Shown here: in pieces, positions 25,628 through 37,059 of the stretch
How the letters are laid out: each line of letters begins with the position of its first letter
Numbering within the stretch: the stretch's first letter is position 1
From: Sciurus carolinensis
Lineage: Eukaryota > Chordata > Mammalia > Rodentia > Sciuridae
Direction: 5' to 3'
NCBI RefSeq assembly: GCF_902686445.1
Contig: NC_062232.1
Coordinates: 68,713,440 to 68,777,439, forward strand
Length of the DNA stretch: 64,000 nt
Notes under the pieces: model-generated
Database searches by the model: none
What the model saw: only the letters and a program-made list of their open reading frames with translations
Told to the model about the DNA's origin: nothing
Translations under genes and position numbers: made by a program

Positions 25628-26618
25628 TTTTTTTTTTTTTTTGTAAACAAATGGGATACATTTTGATTCTCTGTACATGGAGTCAAGGCATACCATTCGT
25701 GTAATCATAAATTTACCCAGGGCAACGTTGTTTGATTCATTCTGCCATTTTTCCCCTCTCCCCCACCCCCCCTCTTTTCCCTCTATACAGTCCTCCCTCC
25801 CTCCATTCTTGCCCCTCCCTAACCCTAACCCTAAACCTAACCCTAACCCTAACACTAACCCCTCCCACCCCCCATTATATGTCATCATCTACTTATCAGT
25901 GAGATCATTTGTCCTTTGGTTTTTTGAGATTGGCTTATCTCACTTAGCATGATATTCTCCAATTTCATCCATTTGCCTGCAAATGCCATAATTTTATCAT
26001 TCTTTATGGTGGAGTAATATTCCATTGTATATATATGCCACAGTTTCTTTATCCATTCAGCAATTGAAGGACATCAATACTCCTCAAAGTATTCCATGAA
26101 ATAGAAGAGGGAACCCTCCCAAATTCATTCTATGAAGCCAATATCACCCTGATACCTAAACCAGATAGAGACACATCAAGGAAAGAAAATTTCAGACCAA
26201 TATCCTTAATGAACATCGACACAAAAATTCTCAACAAAATTTTAGCAAATCACATCCAAAAATATATTAAAAAGATAGTGCACCACGATCAAGTGGGTTT
26301 TATCCCAGGGATGCAATGTTGGTTCAACATCAGGAAATCAATAAATGTCATTCACCATATCAACACACTTAAAGTTAAGAATCACATGATTATTTCAATA
26401 GATGCAGAAAAAGCATTCGATAAAATACAGCATCCCTTCATGCTCAAAACACTAGAAAAAATTGGGGTAGTGGGAACATTCCTTAACATTGTAAAGGCCA
26501 TCTACGCTAAGCCCATGGCCAATATCATTCTAAATGGAGAAAAACTGAAAGCATTCCCCCTAAAAACTGGAACAAGGCAGGGATGCCCTCTTTCACCACT
26601 TCTATTCAACATCATCTT
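25628..26618 (-). mobile_element. 5'-inverted (twin-primed) young L1 insertion
   Basis: The T-run at about 25628 is the reversed A-tail. 25645-26078 is antisense L1 3'UTR plus the end of ORF2. From about 26080 the sequence switches to sense-strand ORF2 reverse-transcriptase sequence (26090-26618), close to 14220-14750 of the full-length L1. This head-to-head arrangement is the classic twin-priming inversion. The 155-codon ORF at 26209-26676 is part of the inverted ORF2 running into flanking DNA and is not a gene. Confidence 0.88.
25817..25858 (-). repeat. Telomere-like hexamer array inside an L1 3'UTR
   Basis: Seven consecutive 6-mers read on the plus strand as ccctaa with two single-base variants (acctaa, cactaa), that is TTAGGG-type on the L1 sense strand. 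The corresponding place in the full-length L1 (about 16590-16625) has a shorter, imperfect version. It therefore belongs to the L1 and is not a chromosome end. Confidence 0.9.
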
Positions 26619-27184
26619 TTTGGTAAATATTCTAGGTTTACTTAGAAATAAATTATATTCTGTTCAGGTTGGGTAGTATTTGATAAATAACAGAACAAAT
26701 TTTTAATAGTGTTGTTAAGGATTTTTATACACTGTTTATTTCTTTCTGCATGCTCTATCAATTATTGAGAGGAAGGGAAGAAAGTTCCCAAATGTAATTG
26801 GGTATTGATATTTGTCTCCTTTTCATTTCATCCATTTTGTCTTACGTATTTTGAAACTTTGTTTTAGTTGCATACACATTTAAGATATAATTTCCTCCTA
26901 AATAATAAGCCTTTATGTCAGTGGTTAAAGTCTTCTTTAGTCTTCATACTCTTTCTCATATTTATGTGGTTATTCAACTTTCTTTGGTTTAGAGTTTGAA
27001 TGCCATATCATTCTGTGACCTTTTACAATTAACTTATCCATATATTTCTAATGTGGGCTTCCTATATTCAGTATGTAGTTCAGTCTTTTTTCTCCTAATA
27101 ACCTATTATAACTGGTATGATTACTTTATTCAAATTTTATTTGTGTCATTGGTGAAATAAAATTAACATCATAGTGTTGTAAAT

Positions 27185-27440
27185 TTTCTTTTCTGTTTTC
27201 ATTTCTTTCCTTTTTCCTTTCCTTCCTTCCTTTCTTCCTTCCTTTATCTCTTCCTTCCTTCCAGGGATTGAACCTGCAGTACATAACCACTGAGCAATAT
27301 CCCCAGCCCTTTTTATAATTTTCTATTTTGAGACAGGGTTTTGCTAGGTTAATTAGGGCCTCCCTAAGTCACTGAGGTTGACTCCTGCTTCAGCCTCCCA
27401 AGCTGCTGGGATTACAGGGGAATGTCACATGCTGGGCTCC
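27185..27440 (-). repeat. Pyrimidine tract plus composite SINE (antisense)
   Basis: A C/T-rich tract with ccttcctt units (27200-27262) leads into the ID half 'gggattgaacctgcag...atccccagccc' and then the B1-like half ending 'gctgggattacagg'. Confidence 0.8.
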
Positions 27441-27584
27441 TTTTATTTATATTCTTGTGTTGATATTTTTTTCATGTCATCATAGTCTCTCTATTTTCTT
27501 ACTATATAAAATTCTTTTTAAAATTATTTTGAATGACTGCCATTAAATCTATAAAATATCTCTATATAAAATATAAAATATATT

Positions 27585-27735
27585 GGGGCTGGAATTGTGG
27601 CTCAGTGGTACGGTGCTAGCCCAGCATGTGTAGGACACTGGGTTCCATCCTCAGAACGACATAAAAATAAGTGAGTAAAATAAAGGTATTGGGTCCATCT
27701 ACAACTAAAAAAAATTAAAAAGAAAAATATAAGAT
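27585..27735 (+). repeat. ID-type SINE with long A-rich tail
   Basis: Begins 'ggggctggaattgtggctcag', includes 'ggacactgggttccatcctcag' (B-box-like) and the tail 'cataaaaataagtgagtaaaataaagg...ccatctacaactaaa', a tail form common in sciurid ID-derived SINEs. Confidence 0.85.
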
Positions 27736-28020
27736 ATATTTTATATAAAATATGATATAGTTATATATGAAATACATAATATAAATATAGAAATATATTT
27801 AACATATATTTATATACTATATAAACATTTATAATATGTTTAATATATTTATATAGTATATAAAATAATATATAAATACATATAAAACATATATGTAATA
27901 AAATATATTATGTATAATCTATTTGATAAATTTAAATTTGAAAATTTTGAAATCATATATATTTTAAATAATCACAGCTGATTTTTAAATTATATTATAC
28001 CACATCATATGTATTATTAG
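27736..28020. repeat. Very AT-rich low-complexity tract
   Basis: Irregular TATA/ATATAA repeats over nearly 300 bp after the SINE tail. It contains no gene. Confidence 0.8.
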
Positions 28021-28333
28021 TAATTTACAGTTAGAAATTTCCAATTCCTCTTTTCCATCATTTGTGCTATCATTGCCATACCTTTTACTTCTTTGTTTAG
28101 ATTCAAGATTCAATTTGAGATTCTCTTATGTTTCCCTGGGGAATTTGTTTTAACATTTCATGAATTGTGGATTGTGTACAATTAGTATCTTCAGGTCTTT
28201 GTTTGTTTTGGTTTGTTTTGTTTTGTTTCTGAAAATCTTTATTTCTCCACCAGTTTTGAAAGATATTTTAATTAAGTATAGAATTCTTGGTTGATTGTTT
28301 TTTCTCCCTGTTAACTCTTCAAGTATTATTCAT

Positions 28334-28424
28334 GGACTGGGGATATAACTCAGTTGGTAGAGTGCTTGCCTCAGATACACAAGGCCCTGGGTTCAATCCC
28401 CAGCACAGCAAAAAAAAAAAAAAA
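28334..28424 (+). repeat. ID SINE (sense)
   Basis: 'gactggggatataactcag' through 'gggttcaatccccagcac' and a 15-A tail. The tRNA-like A and B boxes are visible. Confidence 0.9.
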
Positions 28425-28721
28425 TGTCCAATATGAGTTCCATCATCATCTAGTTTGTGTATTTTGTGATGGAGACTTGTTGTAGTTCTTGAATTTATTC
28501 CTCTGAGTGTATTGATTTTTTTCCTTCATCAGCAACCTTTGGAATTTTTTTCCTTGTCTTTTATGATGTGTGTCTTAGAAAGAGAAAATTTTATATCTTT
28601 CTTGGTGTTCTCTGAGATTCTTTGCTTCTGTTTGGTTTTGAATTAATACTGGAAAATACTTAGCCATTATTTTCTCTTTCAATAATTTCTTTTCTTCTCT
28701 TTCCTTTATATTTCTGGAGAA

Positions 28722-28752
28722 ATGTGTGTGTGTGTGTGTGTGGGTGTGTGTG
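28722..28752 (+). repeat. TG microsatellite
   Basis: About 14 TG units with one interruption. Confidence 0.9.
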
Positions 28753-29640
28753 TATACATACATTTATAAAGACACATATACATGTATACACATATATGTT
28801 AGAATGCTTGATATTTTCTCAAAATTTAATAGTACCGGTCATTTTTCATTCTTCTTTACTCTTTGTGAAGCAGTTGCAGTAGTGTCTATTGACTTATTCT
28901 TTAATGTACCTGTTATAACTATTACTGTGTCATATTTACCGAGGATCATATCAAATGTTTATTTTGTCTGTTAGTATGTCATTTTAATATTTTCATATGA
29001 TTCTCATAACTTATTTTATCACTGAACTTACCCTTCTGATCTTGCATGTGACCCACTTATTTTATTAGAAAATTTATAAGTTAAGTGATAGTTATCAAAA
29101 GTTTCCTATCAGTTTATTCTTTTTTTATATCTGAGTCTGGTTCTGATGATTTCTTCAAATTTTCTGTTTTCTGTTGCCTATTTTACATCTCATATCTCAT
29201 AATTATCTTCTTCACAGGTGAACATTTGGATAGTACTGTAGAGAGAATTAAGTACATTTTATATCTGGACATAGGCCTACTCCTACTTTTCCTTCTTTTG
29301 TGCCTTTGGTATAGTGTTATTTTGTTTAAATTCATCAGGAGTGAGGTTAATTTGGAGAGTTGTTCTTGCTATGATAATTCCTCAGTGTACACATATTTCA
29401 AATTCCTGTGAAAGTACCTTGTATTTGCCCTGGGAGTTGGTGTTACAGACCAATGTCTGCTTGATTTTGAGTGTTAGGTCTTTCCTTTTCACTGTGGCTC
29501 AGAGTGTCTCTTTTCATGTTCATGTGCCTCTCCTGTTTCACTCAAAACAAAATTCTGCTGTGACTTTCTATTTGAAAATTATTAGCTTGAAAGTGGGATG
29601 TATGAGATATATATTCTTACTTAGTCTGTGTTAGACTTGT

Positions 29641-30562
29641 AAGACTAGGATGTGGTCTTCTTGTTTATCCAATTTCTCCTATGAGCTCATGGCATAACTC
29701 TTCACCTTTCCAAAGATAATCTTTTTAGTCTTCTTTCCTTTCCCCCAAATGTAATGAATTTTCACAAATGATGTATGCATTTTGCTCCACAGATTTGGCT
29801 TTTGTTATTTGGTACAGATACAAGAGAAAATTCCAGTATTACTTCTTGTCATTCCTTTAGGGATAATGTTCCTCTTTGGTGGATCTGAACTATGGTATAG
29901 GCTTCTTATGGCTGTATCCAAATTTTTGTGTGTCCAGTGAATTTTATGGAGAAAAATCCATGCAAAATGTATACACTGTCCATTTTCCCTTGCTCCCTTG
30001 GAGTTAACAATTGTATTAGTCAAGTTTCTGAAGAGAAACAAAACCAATATAGTATCTATCATCTATCTAGAAGAGAAATTGAGAGACAGATATAGATAGC
30101 TATAGATGCATATATATATATGCATATTTATGTGTATATATGTTATATATACTGAGTATAGTGTCAAGTTTATTTTGTCTCTGTTACTGTATATTTCATT
30201 TCTAATATTTTCAGATGATTTTCATGGCATATTCTCACTGAAGTTATCTGTTTGATCTTATATGTGACCCACTTATTGTATCAGAAATTTTATATATTGT
30301 ATATTTATATTGTATATATAATTATATTTTGCATATACATAATTGTATACACACATATATCACTATTTTTTTTTCTTTTATGACTTCACGTGGGAAACAT
30401 TTATTGAATAAGACATAAAATCACAAAATAGAAAGGGAAAGATTGAGAACATTGAATACCTTAAAATGTAAAACTCTCGTAAGACAAAAAGAGACAAAAA
30501 TTGAAATGCAAAACTGAGCAGAAAAGCAGGAAGAATTGGCTTATGCAATGAGGTGGATCATC
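29641..30562. other. AT-rich sequence with a diverged local repeat, no gene
   Basis: 30170-30295 resembles 28960-29075 in the same orientation ('tgtgacccacttatt(t/g)ta', 'attttcatatgattctcat'-like text), about 1.2 kb apart. A TATA-rich tract lies at 30105-30155. No coding potential was recognised. Confidence 0.5.
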
Positions 30563-30905
30563 AGTCCAAACTATGCAGAGGAAACCAAGAGGATGAGATA
30601 ATCAACTTCAAAAGTTTATTATTGCTCACAATGCTCAATTAGTCCCTTTTCTTTTTGGTTCTCTGGTAGGTTAGTATACTATGGCCAGAGCACATGGTGA
30701 GGACAACTGTTCACCTCATGGCCAGGAACAAATAAAACAAGAGTAATAGACTGAGGCTGGGTTCCTATTATCTGGTTCAAGGGCATGTCCCCGTTTATCA
30801 AAAGACCTCCCATGAGGTCCACCACTTAATGTCTCCACCACTTCACAATAATGCCAACCTGGGGACCAAGCCTATAACACACAGACCTGTTAGGAACATT
30901 CTAGG
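30563..30905 (-). mobile_element. MaLR/MLT-like LTR fragment, antisense
   Basis: Contains 'aaagtttattattgctcacaa', 'caagggcatgtccccg', 'gacctcccatgaggtccaccac' and ends 'taggtccaaacaatagca', the antisense layout of MaLR LTRs. It is more diverged than the other copies. Confidence 0.55.
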
Positions 30906-30939
30906 TCCAAACAATAGCAAATGGTTACACATAGATACT

Positions 30940-32190
30940 AGCAAGGTTTCGCTCCCAAATTAAAAGGACACACTATGTGATTCACATATAAGAGACTGCT
31001 AAAGGCCAAAGACATTCCTTATCTTCCAATGACAATTCAAGGACTGTTGGATCTGTGAATCTTGTACCAAATAAAATAAGACCAAATAGAATAATATCCA
31101 AATTAGTCCGGATCTCTTGCAGAACCTTAACTTAGTCTGGGTTCCACTGGAAACTAGCAACTCTTTGAGTCATATGATAAATGGGCCAAAATATTACTCT
31201 CCAAAGAGGATTATGTTGCTTTCAATAGTCAAAGTGGTCTATTATCTATTTCACCACTTTTTATATTGTAACAGAGGCCAGGTGCAATAACTTATTCTTT
31301 GCCTTAGAAGTGATATCATGACATGTCCATCCACACTACTGGACCTTTGAAAATTTCACTGAGGTAAAAGGCACCCAGATTTTATGGGGTTCATATCTCA
31401 CCTTTTACACACAAATCTATTAATAATAAATCTAGGGCAGTCATTACATCTTTCTCACCAGATATGATTATCATAATGTTGACAATGTAATGAAACAGTG
31501 TGATGACTTATTAACTAGAAAGGCAAAAATTATCTCTGTGAACTAAATTATCACATAGGGATGGAGAGTTGATATGCAACAAGGTAGGTCAGAGGTGGTG
31601 TGTTTCCAATCCTGCCAAATAAAAGAAAACTACTTCAAGTATTTCTTACTAATTAGGTATAAAGAATAAAAAAACCCCAGTTCAATAGCTATGTGCCAGC
31701 TCCCAGGCATTATGTTAATTTTATCAAGCAATGAAATCACATCTGGTACAGCAGTGATAATTTGAGTCAACACCTGTTTAGGTTTAGGATAATCCACTGT
31801 CATTTTCCAATATCCATCTGTTTTCAACAGGGCCAAATAGATTAATTGAATGGCAATATGGTGGGTAACACCAGCCCTGCGTACTTCAAGTTCTTTATGG
31901 TGGCACTTATCTCTGTGTTCTCTACAGGAATTCATTATCACTTCTGATTAACTACTTTTCAGGTAGAGCAGTTCCAGTGCCTTCCACCTGTTGTTCCTCT
32001 GAAATATTCCTCCATTCACAGGTTTAGGAACCAATGAGGGGATTGCTCAGTATGCCTATTTCAGTTTGCACATTCTGCAATAGGAGGTCAGGAAAAATAA
32101 TTAAGTATTGGGTTTGAGAATCCACTGCATCTTTTGTGAAATAAACCTGAACTAAAATGCCATCAATTATCTGATCTTCTATTTCAGTCA
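30940..32190 (-). pseudogene. Decayed endogenous retrovirus pol fragment
   Basis: On the minus strand, the frame at 31630-31941 contains 'DGYWKMTVDYPKPKQV' and 'AVPDVISLLDKI', which match the N-terminal reverse-transcriptase block of mammalian ERV pol genes. The upstream frame 32024-32248 fits the region before it. Reading on toward 31000, pieces such as 'WTCHDITSKAKNKLLHLA' suggest the RT connection region. Many stops and frame changes are present, and the catalytic YxDD region is not recognisable. I do not resolve class I from class III. No LTRs belong to it clearly. Confidence 0.65.
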
Positions 32191-32585
32191 GCATTTTTGT
32201 TGCTACAACCAAAAGACCTGACAAGAACAATTTTAGAGGAGGAAACATTTACTTGGTGCTCACAGTTTCAGTGGTCTCACTTCACAGATGGAAAACTCCA
32301 CGGTTCTGTGCCTGAGGTGAAGCAGAACACCATGGCAGAAGGCTGGGGCAGAGAAAAGCAGCTCAGGACATGACAGTTAGAAAGAAGAGAGACCTTGTGC
32401 CCCCAAAGAACCATCTCCTCAAGACATACCCTACTTGCCTACAGTTACCACTCAGTTAATTATTCAAGTGGATTAATGCACTGATTAGGTTAATATTCTC
32501 AGAACCCAATCATTTCACCTCTATACTTTCTTGGTTTGTCTTATGCATGAGCCTTTAGGGGATATTTTATATCTAAACCATAACA
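32191..32585 (-). mobile_element. MaLR (ORR1-like) LTR, antisense
   Basis: Clear counterpart of 2684-3118: 'gacaagaacaattttagagg', 'ccatggcagaaggc', 'caagtggattaatgcactgattagg' and end 'ctaaaccataaca'. It interrupts or abuts the ERV pol fragment. Confidence 0.8.
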
Positions 32586-32694
32586 CCTACATAAACCCCT
32601 ATACTGACTATTGGACCACAGTGATGTTTTGGCTCTTCTGAAATTAGTGCTAATTAAGAACAAATGTCCATTAATTCCTGAAAGGTATAACTAT

Positions 32695-33085
32695 TTCCTT
32701 TTACCATGGACTGAATTATGCTCCTCCAAATTTATAAGTTAAAGTGCTAATTCCCAATACCTCAAAATAGACTGCCCATGGAGATAGGGTGTTTAAAACT
32801 ATAATTAAATTTAATTGATGTTATTAGGGTGGCCCTAATACAATATGATTGTTATCATTATAAGAAGAGGAGTTAAGCTTATATATGAAGTGAGAACATC
32901 TTAGGAAATGGTGGAACAAGACAGCCATCTCCAAAGGAGGAAAACCACAGATGAATCAACAATAGTGGTATCTTGATCTTTGACTTCTAGTTTACAGAAT
33001 AATGAGAAAGTAAACTTATGTTGATTGAATTACCTAGTCTGTGGTACTTTGTTATGGCAACCACGGCAAGCTAATGCACTCAGTG
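32695..33085 (+). mobile_element. Old mammalian LTR, MLT-like, sense
   Basis: Recognisable order: 'tgaattatgctcctccaaat', 'ggagatagggtg', 'ggtggccctaatacaatatg', 'cttgatctttgacttctag', 'gtggtactttgttatggcaa'. This is a widespread ancient LTR pattern. The subfamily is uncertain. Confidence 0.6.
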
Positions 33086-33174
33086 TAATATTTATTTTTA
33101 TGTTTCAACTTTGCTAATCATAGTATCCAGATCTTTTCTCAAATACCAGTCTAGATACAGCTGTGAAGGCACAT

Positions 33175-33678
33175 TTTAATTAAGTTGGTCAGCTGACTGT
33201 CTCACACAATGCCCCAAAAAATGGCTATTGGGAGAACAGCCCTGACCACAGGGTTGTAGGGGTTCTTATACCAAAAATCACATCAATCATAAGTGTCTGT
33301 TGCTATGATTCAAAATCACAAACTAACATCATGAGATCATCGACAGAAGGGGAAGTGGGTCAAAATGACCCTTACCTAGGTACAAACTAAAGAATGGTTA
33401 CTAACATCCACACAATCACTGTTCACATGGTACATTGTTTAGGAGCAATAGGAATCAAAAGAGAGCAATTCTTCACTACCTAGGAGTTGCCATTGTATAT
33501 TATTAAACATGTCACACCAAGTAACTGATGATGGGCACAGAGGTGGGGTGTTCCCATGGGAGAAGCTTATTTCCTACATAACATGGAGTCTCAGAGCAAA
33601 ATGGAGTCTGTTTAGTCATTTCCCTTAGAGTCTGGCCTATAACATTCTCATGGAGCCAGATCTGTCAGCCCATAACAT
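33175..33678 (-). mobile_element. Second copy of the class I ERV-like LTR, truncated
   Basis: Matches 22912-23391 closely from 'ctgactgtctcacacaatgcccc' to 'gatctgtcagcccataaca'. The left end present in the first copy (carrying the AATAAA signal) is absent or replaced, so this copy is truncated. The right end 'cccataaca' gives a TG start on the minus strand. Confidence 0.75.
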
Positions 33679-33866
33679 ATGGAAGTTAGAGAGAAGGGAA
33701 AAGAAGGTTATGCCATGAAAAGAGAAGGGAGACCAGTAGAGTAGAGGATGGAAATTAAAGGGAGAGTGAAAGGAAGGAAAAGGAAAGTTCTGGGGAATGA
33801 ATTAGACACAATTATGCTATGTGCAAGTATGAGTAAGTAACAATGAAGTTTATCATTATTGCGTAA
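33679..33866 (+). mobile_element. Probable L1 3'UTR fragment
   Basis: A purine-rich block (gggaaaagaaggtt...ggaaggaaaagg) followed by 'atgaattagacacaattatgctatgtgcaag' resembles the 3'UTR of the L1s at 6300-6500. Confidence 0.45.
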
Positions 33867-34295
33867 GCCAGATTTTAATTCCTGTGACAAAAATACTTCA
33901 CAATAACAACTTAGAAGTAGAAAGATTCATATTGGCTTATAGCTTCATAGGTTTTAGTCCATGAACAGCCAACTCCATCGCAGAAACCTCATGCTCCAGG
34001 GTAAAGGTGGAGGAAAGTTTTTCAGATCATGGCAGCCAGGAGTTTGATAGAGAGAGATGAAGGGGATTAGAGGATAAACCCTTCCAGGAAACAGTCCAAA
34101 TGATCTACATTCTCCAACTAGGTCCCATCTCCCAGTTGTCCATTCAACTATCAATGGATTAATTAATCTACTGATGAGGTAAGAATCCTCATATTCCAAT
34201 CATTGCCTAAAAGCCTCACCTCTGAATCCTGCTGCACTGGGGATCATCCTTACAATACACGAGTTTTGGGAGATATTCCAGATCAAAATCATAAA
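33867..34295 (-). mobile_element. MaLR LTR, antisense
   Basis: Same family layout: 'attcctgtgacaaaaatactt', 'gcttatagcttcatagg', 'tcagatcatggcagcc', 'gatgaggtaagaatcctcat', 'gggagatattccagatcaaaatcataa'. Confidence 0.7.
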
Positions 34296-34690
34296 AATTA
34301 TGTGTAATTTGAATTTGACAATAAAACTATTTAAAAATAGATCAGTGTTTTTCAGAATTTTAACCTCATGATCCCTTTATACTCTTAAAGATTATGAATG
34401 AACCCAAATTTTACTTAAATTAGTTATGTGTATCAAGTTTACTATATTTAAAATTTTCAAAATGTTTACTACTAAAATAAAAACAATAAACCCATTTTAT
34501 ATCAACATAAATAGCATTTTAAGAAATTAGTTGTATTTCCCCCAAAAAAATTTGATGAGAGTAGTAGATCTTTTTACATTTGTGCAAACCTCTTTGTTTT
34601 CTTTTTGAAAAGAATATAGCAGGATTAAAAAAGGAAAGAAAATCAATGAAGGAATACTATACTTGCCCTGTGTAAAATAAAAATATATGT
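34296..34690. other. AT-rich sequence, no gene seen
   Basis: The phrase 'aacctcatgatccctttatac' near 34364 resembles old hAT-type transposon text, but I cannot define an element. Confidence 0.35.
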
Positions 34691-34693
34691 TAA

Positions 34694-35122
34694 TGTTATG
34701 GTTTGGGTGTAAGGTATCCCCAAAAAATCAATGCAAGAAGGTTTAGAGGATAAATGATTGGATTATAGCCTAAACCCAATCAGTGAATTAATCCCTGATT
34801 GGATTAACTGAGTGGTAACTGGAGACAGGTGGGGTGAGGCAGGAGGAAGTGGTTCATTGGAGGTGTGACTATGGGGTATATTTTTTATAACTGGAGAATA
34901 GAGTCTCTTTCTCTCTTTGCTTTCTGATCATCATGTGAACTGTTCCCTCTCTCACACTCTTCTGCCATGATGTTCTGCCTCACCTCAAACCCCAAGGAAT
35001 GGAACCACCCTTCTATGGATTAAGAACTCTGAAACCGTGAGTCCTCAAATAAACTTTTTCTCCTCTACAATTGGCACTAGTCAAGTCTTTTAGTCACAGC
35101 AATGAAAAAGCTGACTAAAACA
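34694..35122 (+). mobile_element. MaLR (ORR1-like) solo LTR, sense
   Basis: Well preserved: 'gttatggtttgggtgtaagg' at the start, 'ggtaactggagacaggtggg', 'gccatgatgttctgcctcac', 'tctgaaaccgtgagtcctc', AATAAA at about 35049 and end 'aaaaagctgactaaaaca'. The internal AATAAA and a TATA-like 'gggtatattttttata' support LTR identity. Confidence 0.85.
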
Positions 35123-35214
35123 GTTAAATAATAAAATAATAATAATATGGCAGGATTCTCATAATTGGTTCTGCATAAAAACTGTCATATTGTTTGGGTT
35201 AAATTGTGGTAGGT

Positions 35215-35900
35215 ACAATAGTTCCCTCTTCTCCATAGAGGATATGTTCCAAAATACCCAGGGGATACCTGAAACTGCCCATAATACCCCATACCTATGT
35301 ATAATTTTTTCCTATACAAACATGCAAAGTAATGCCTTTTTCATATTAACTTAGTATTTATACACTATGATCATAACTGCTATACTTTGAAGTACAACAA
35401 CAAATCTAGGACAAATTTATTATTTTCTTTTCAATTTCACAGAAAGACTATTTGTTCTTACCACAGATATTAACAACTTTAGGATACAATTATTTTACTT
35501 TTCTTATTAAGAATTGTACTTAATGGAAGCACTTTAAGGTTCTCTTTGACATCCAATTTCCAGCGTCACTGCTGTTGCATTTGGGGGCCATTATTAACTA
35601 AAATAAATGTTACTTGAACACAACCCTGGTGATACTGCAATAGTCGATTTGATAATGGAGAAGACTACTAAGTGACTATTGCATGATATAATAGATAACA
35701 CTGGTCAAAATGGGCAAGATGAAAGGGGATGGCACAAGATTTCATTACATGACTCAGAATGTATGCAACTTAAGTTATGAATTGTTTATTTCTGTTATTT
35801 TCTCTTTAATATTTGCAGACTACAGTTGACTACTGTTGGGGATGAATAACTGAAACCACAAAAATTGATAGTCACATATAAGGGAGACTACTGTTTGTGA
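35215..35900 (+). mobile_element. Tigger-like (TcMar) DNA transposon remnant
   Basis: The left end 'aatagttccctcttctcc...ggatatgttcc' and right end 'gtcacatataagggagactactgt' form degenerate terminal inverted repeats. The interior 'ggatacctgaaactgcccataatacc' and 'tatgaattgtttatttctg' matches non-autonomous Tigger/MER-type elements as I remember them. No transposase frame is present. Confidence 0.6.
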
Positions 35901-36424
35901 AGAAAGTTCAGTTTCATGAAGACATGTAGTTGGAGAAATGAGGAACATGTAAGTGGAAGAATCTCAAAATCCCCAGCATCCTAGGTCCTCACATTGAGAA
36001 CCACTGTTTTAGGTAACTGTAATTCCACTCACCACCCTTCCATGAAAGCAACATTCAAATCTTGACATTTTATGTAGAATAATCTGTCCTCTCTCTTCAG
36101 TCCTTTGTGGCCTTATCAACATTGTGTTTTATCTATGCAGATCTTAATCGTCTCTCATCTGGATTCTCAAAATACCATGCTAACTTATTTCTGTATTTAA
36201 ACTGACTCCTGTGTTCTGATTACCAAACTGTCCCCAGAATGATTTTTCTAATATGCAAGCTTAACCATATTATTACCCTGCTCAATTTATTGAATGGTTC
36301 TATCACTTACAGATTTAAGTCTAAACTTCTCAGCATGGAACATAATACTAGCAACATTGAAGACCTCTGCTTCCCTCTTCAATAATTTGTGATGTAGTTG
36401 TATTGAAGGAAATATGTTTCTTTC
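35901..36424. other. No gene or clear repeat recognised
   Basis: Mixed AT-rich sequence. Short ORFs only. Confidence 0.4.
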
Positions 36425-36640
36425 TTCTTTATTTGATACTAGGGACTGAACCCCAGGAATCACATGTGCTAGACAAGTGCTTTGCCACTGAGCTACATCT
36501 ACAGCCCTTTCTCTTAATTTTATTTTTGAGACAGGGTCCCATTAAGTTGCCCAGACTGGCCTCAAACTTGTACACCTCCTGTCACAGCCTCCAGAATAGT
36601 TAGAACTACAGATGTGTACCACCTCTCATGGAAGAAAAGC
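36425..36640 (-). repeat. Composite SINE (antisense)
   Basis: 'gatactagggactgaacccc...gagctacatctacagccc' then 'tttttgagacagggtcccattaag' and the B1-like half ending 'actacagatgtgtaccacc'. Confidence 0.8.
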
Positions 36641-36885
36641 TGGTTCTAGTTCACAATGTAGTTTCTCATGTTTTTATGCCTATGTGTAATGTCCCCTGTA
36701 TTCATAATGATAGTTCTCTATTTTATTCATTTAATTAAATTCTCTTCATCTTTCAGTGTTCAATTTAGGTGTAATTACCTGTACTATATCCCCTTCTTAT
36801 CCCCATGCCAGAATTTGGTGACTTTGTATCTCCAGCCTGATAGGATAGAGAAGTTATGGATTAATACTTTATAAAAGGCTTATAA

Positions 36886-37053
36886 AAGCCAGGTGTGGTG
36901 GTGTACTCCTGTAATCCCAGCAACTCAGGAGACTAAGGCAGGAGGATTGCACGTCAGCCTCAGCAACTCAGCTAGGCCCAAAGCAATTGAGTAAGACATT
37001 TTCCCAAAGTAACAAATAAAATGGGCCGTGGATGTGGCTCAGTGGTATACTCA
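36886..37053 (+). repeat. B1-dID SINE truncated by an LTR
   Basis: 'gccaggtgtggtggtgtactcctgtaat' B1-like half, then an ID half 'gggccgtggatgtggctcagtgg' that stops where the 711-bp LTR begins. No continuation of the SINE is obvious beyond 37776. Confidence 0.8.
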
Positions 37054-37059
37054 ACATTT
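37054..37059 (+). repeat. Left 6-bp TSD of the 711-bp LTR
   Basis: 'acattt' here and at 37771-37776 flank a TG...CA unit. Six bases fits class II (ERVK-type) integration. Confidence 0.8.

Larger units (their letters stand above)
24421..29640 (-). mobile_element. Large ancient L1 remnant, antisense, with several insertions
   Basis: On the plus strand I see in order antisense ORF2 C-terminal-type sequence (24430-25250, 'ttctattccattaatatatttg'), antisense central ORF2 (25260-25615 and 26620-27180, 'cactatggtctgagag', 'agttgcatacacatttaag'), then antisense ORF1/5' sequence (28220-29640, 'tttatttctccaccag', 'gaattcttggttg'). The order fits one long antisense L1. No frame survives. Later SINEs and a twin-primed L1 split it. 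Confidence 0.6.

Noticed and set aside
25817..25858. Interstitial telomere from a chromosome fusion
   Set aside because: The hexamers lie at the expected place inside an L1 3'UTR, and the full-length L1 has a shorter version.
26209..26676. 155-codon RT-like gene
   Set aside because: It is the inverted segment of a twin-primed L1 running into flanking DNA.
28334..28424. tRNA gene
   Set aside because: A/B-box-like sequence belongs to an ID SINE with A-tail; no cloverleaf or anticodon loop is expected.
29085..29634. ORFs of 106-108 codons
   Set aside because: They lie in ancient antisense L1 sequence, T-rich, hydrophobic by composition, with no family match.
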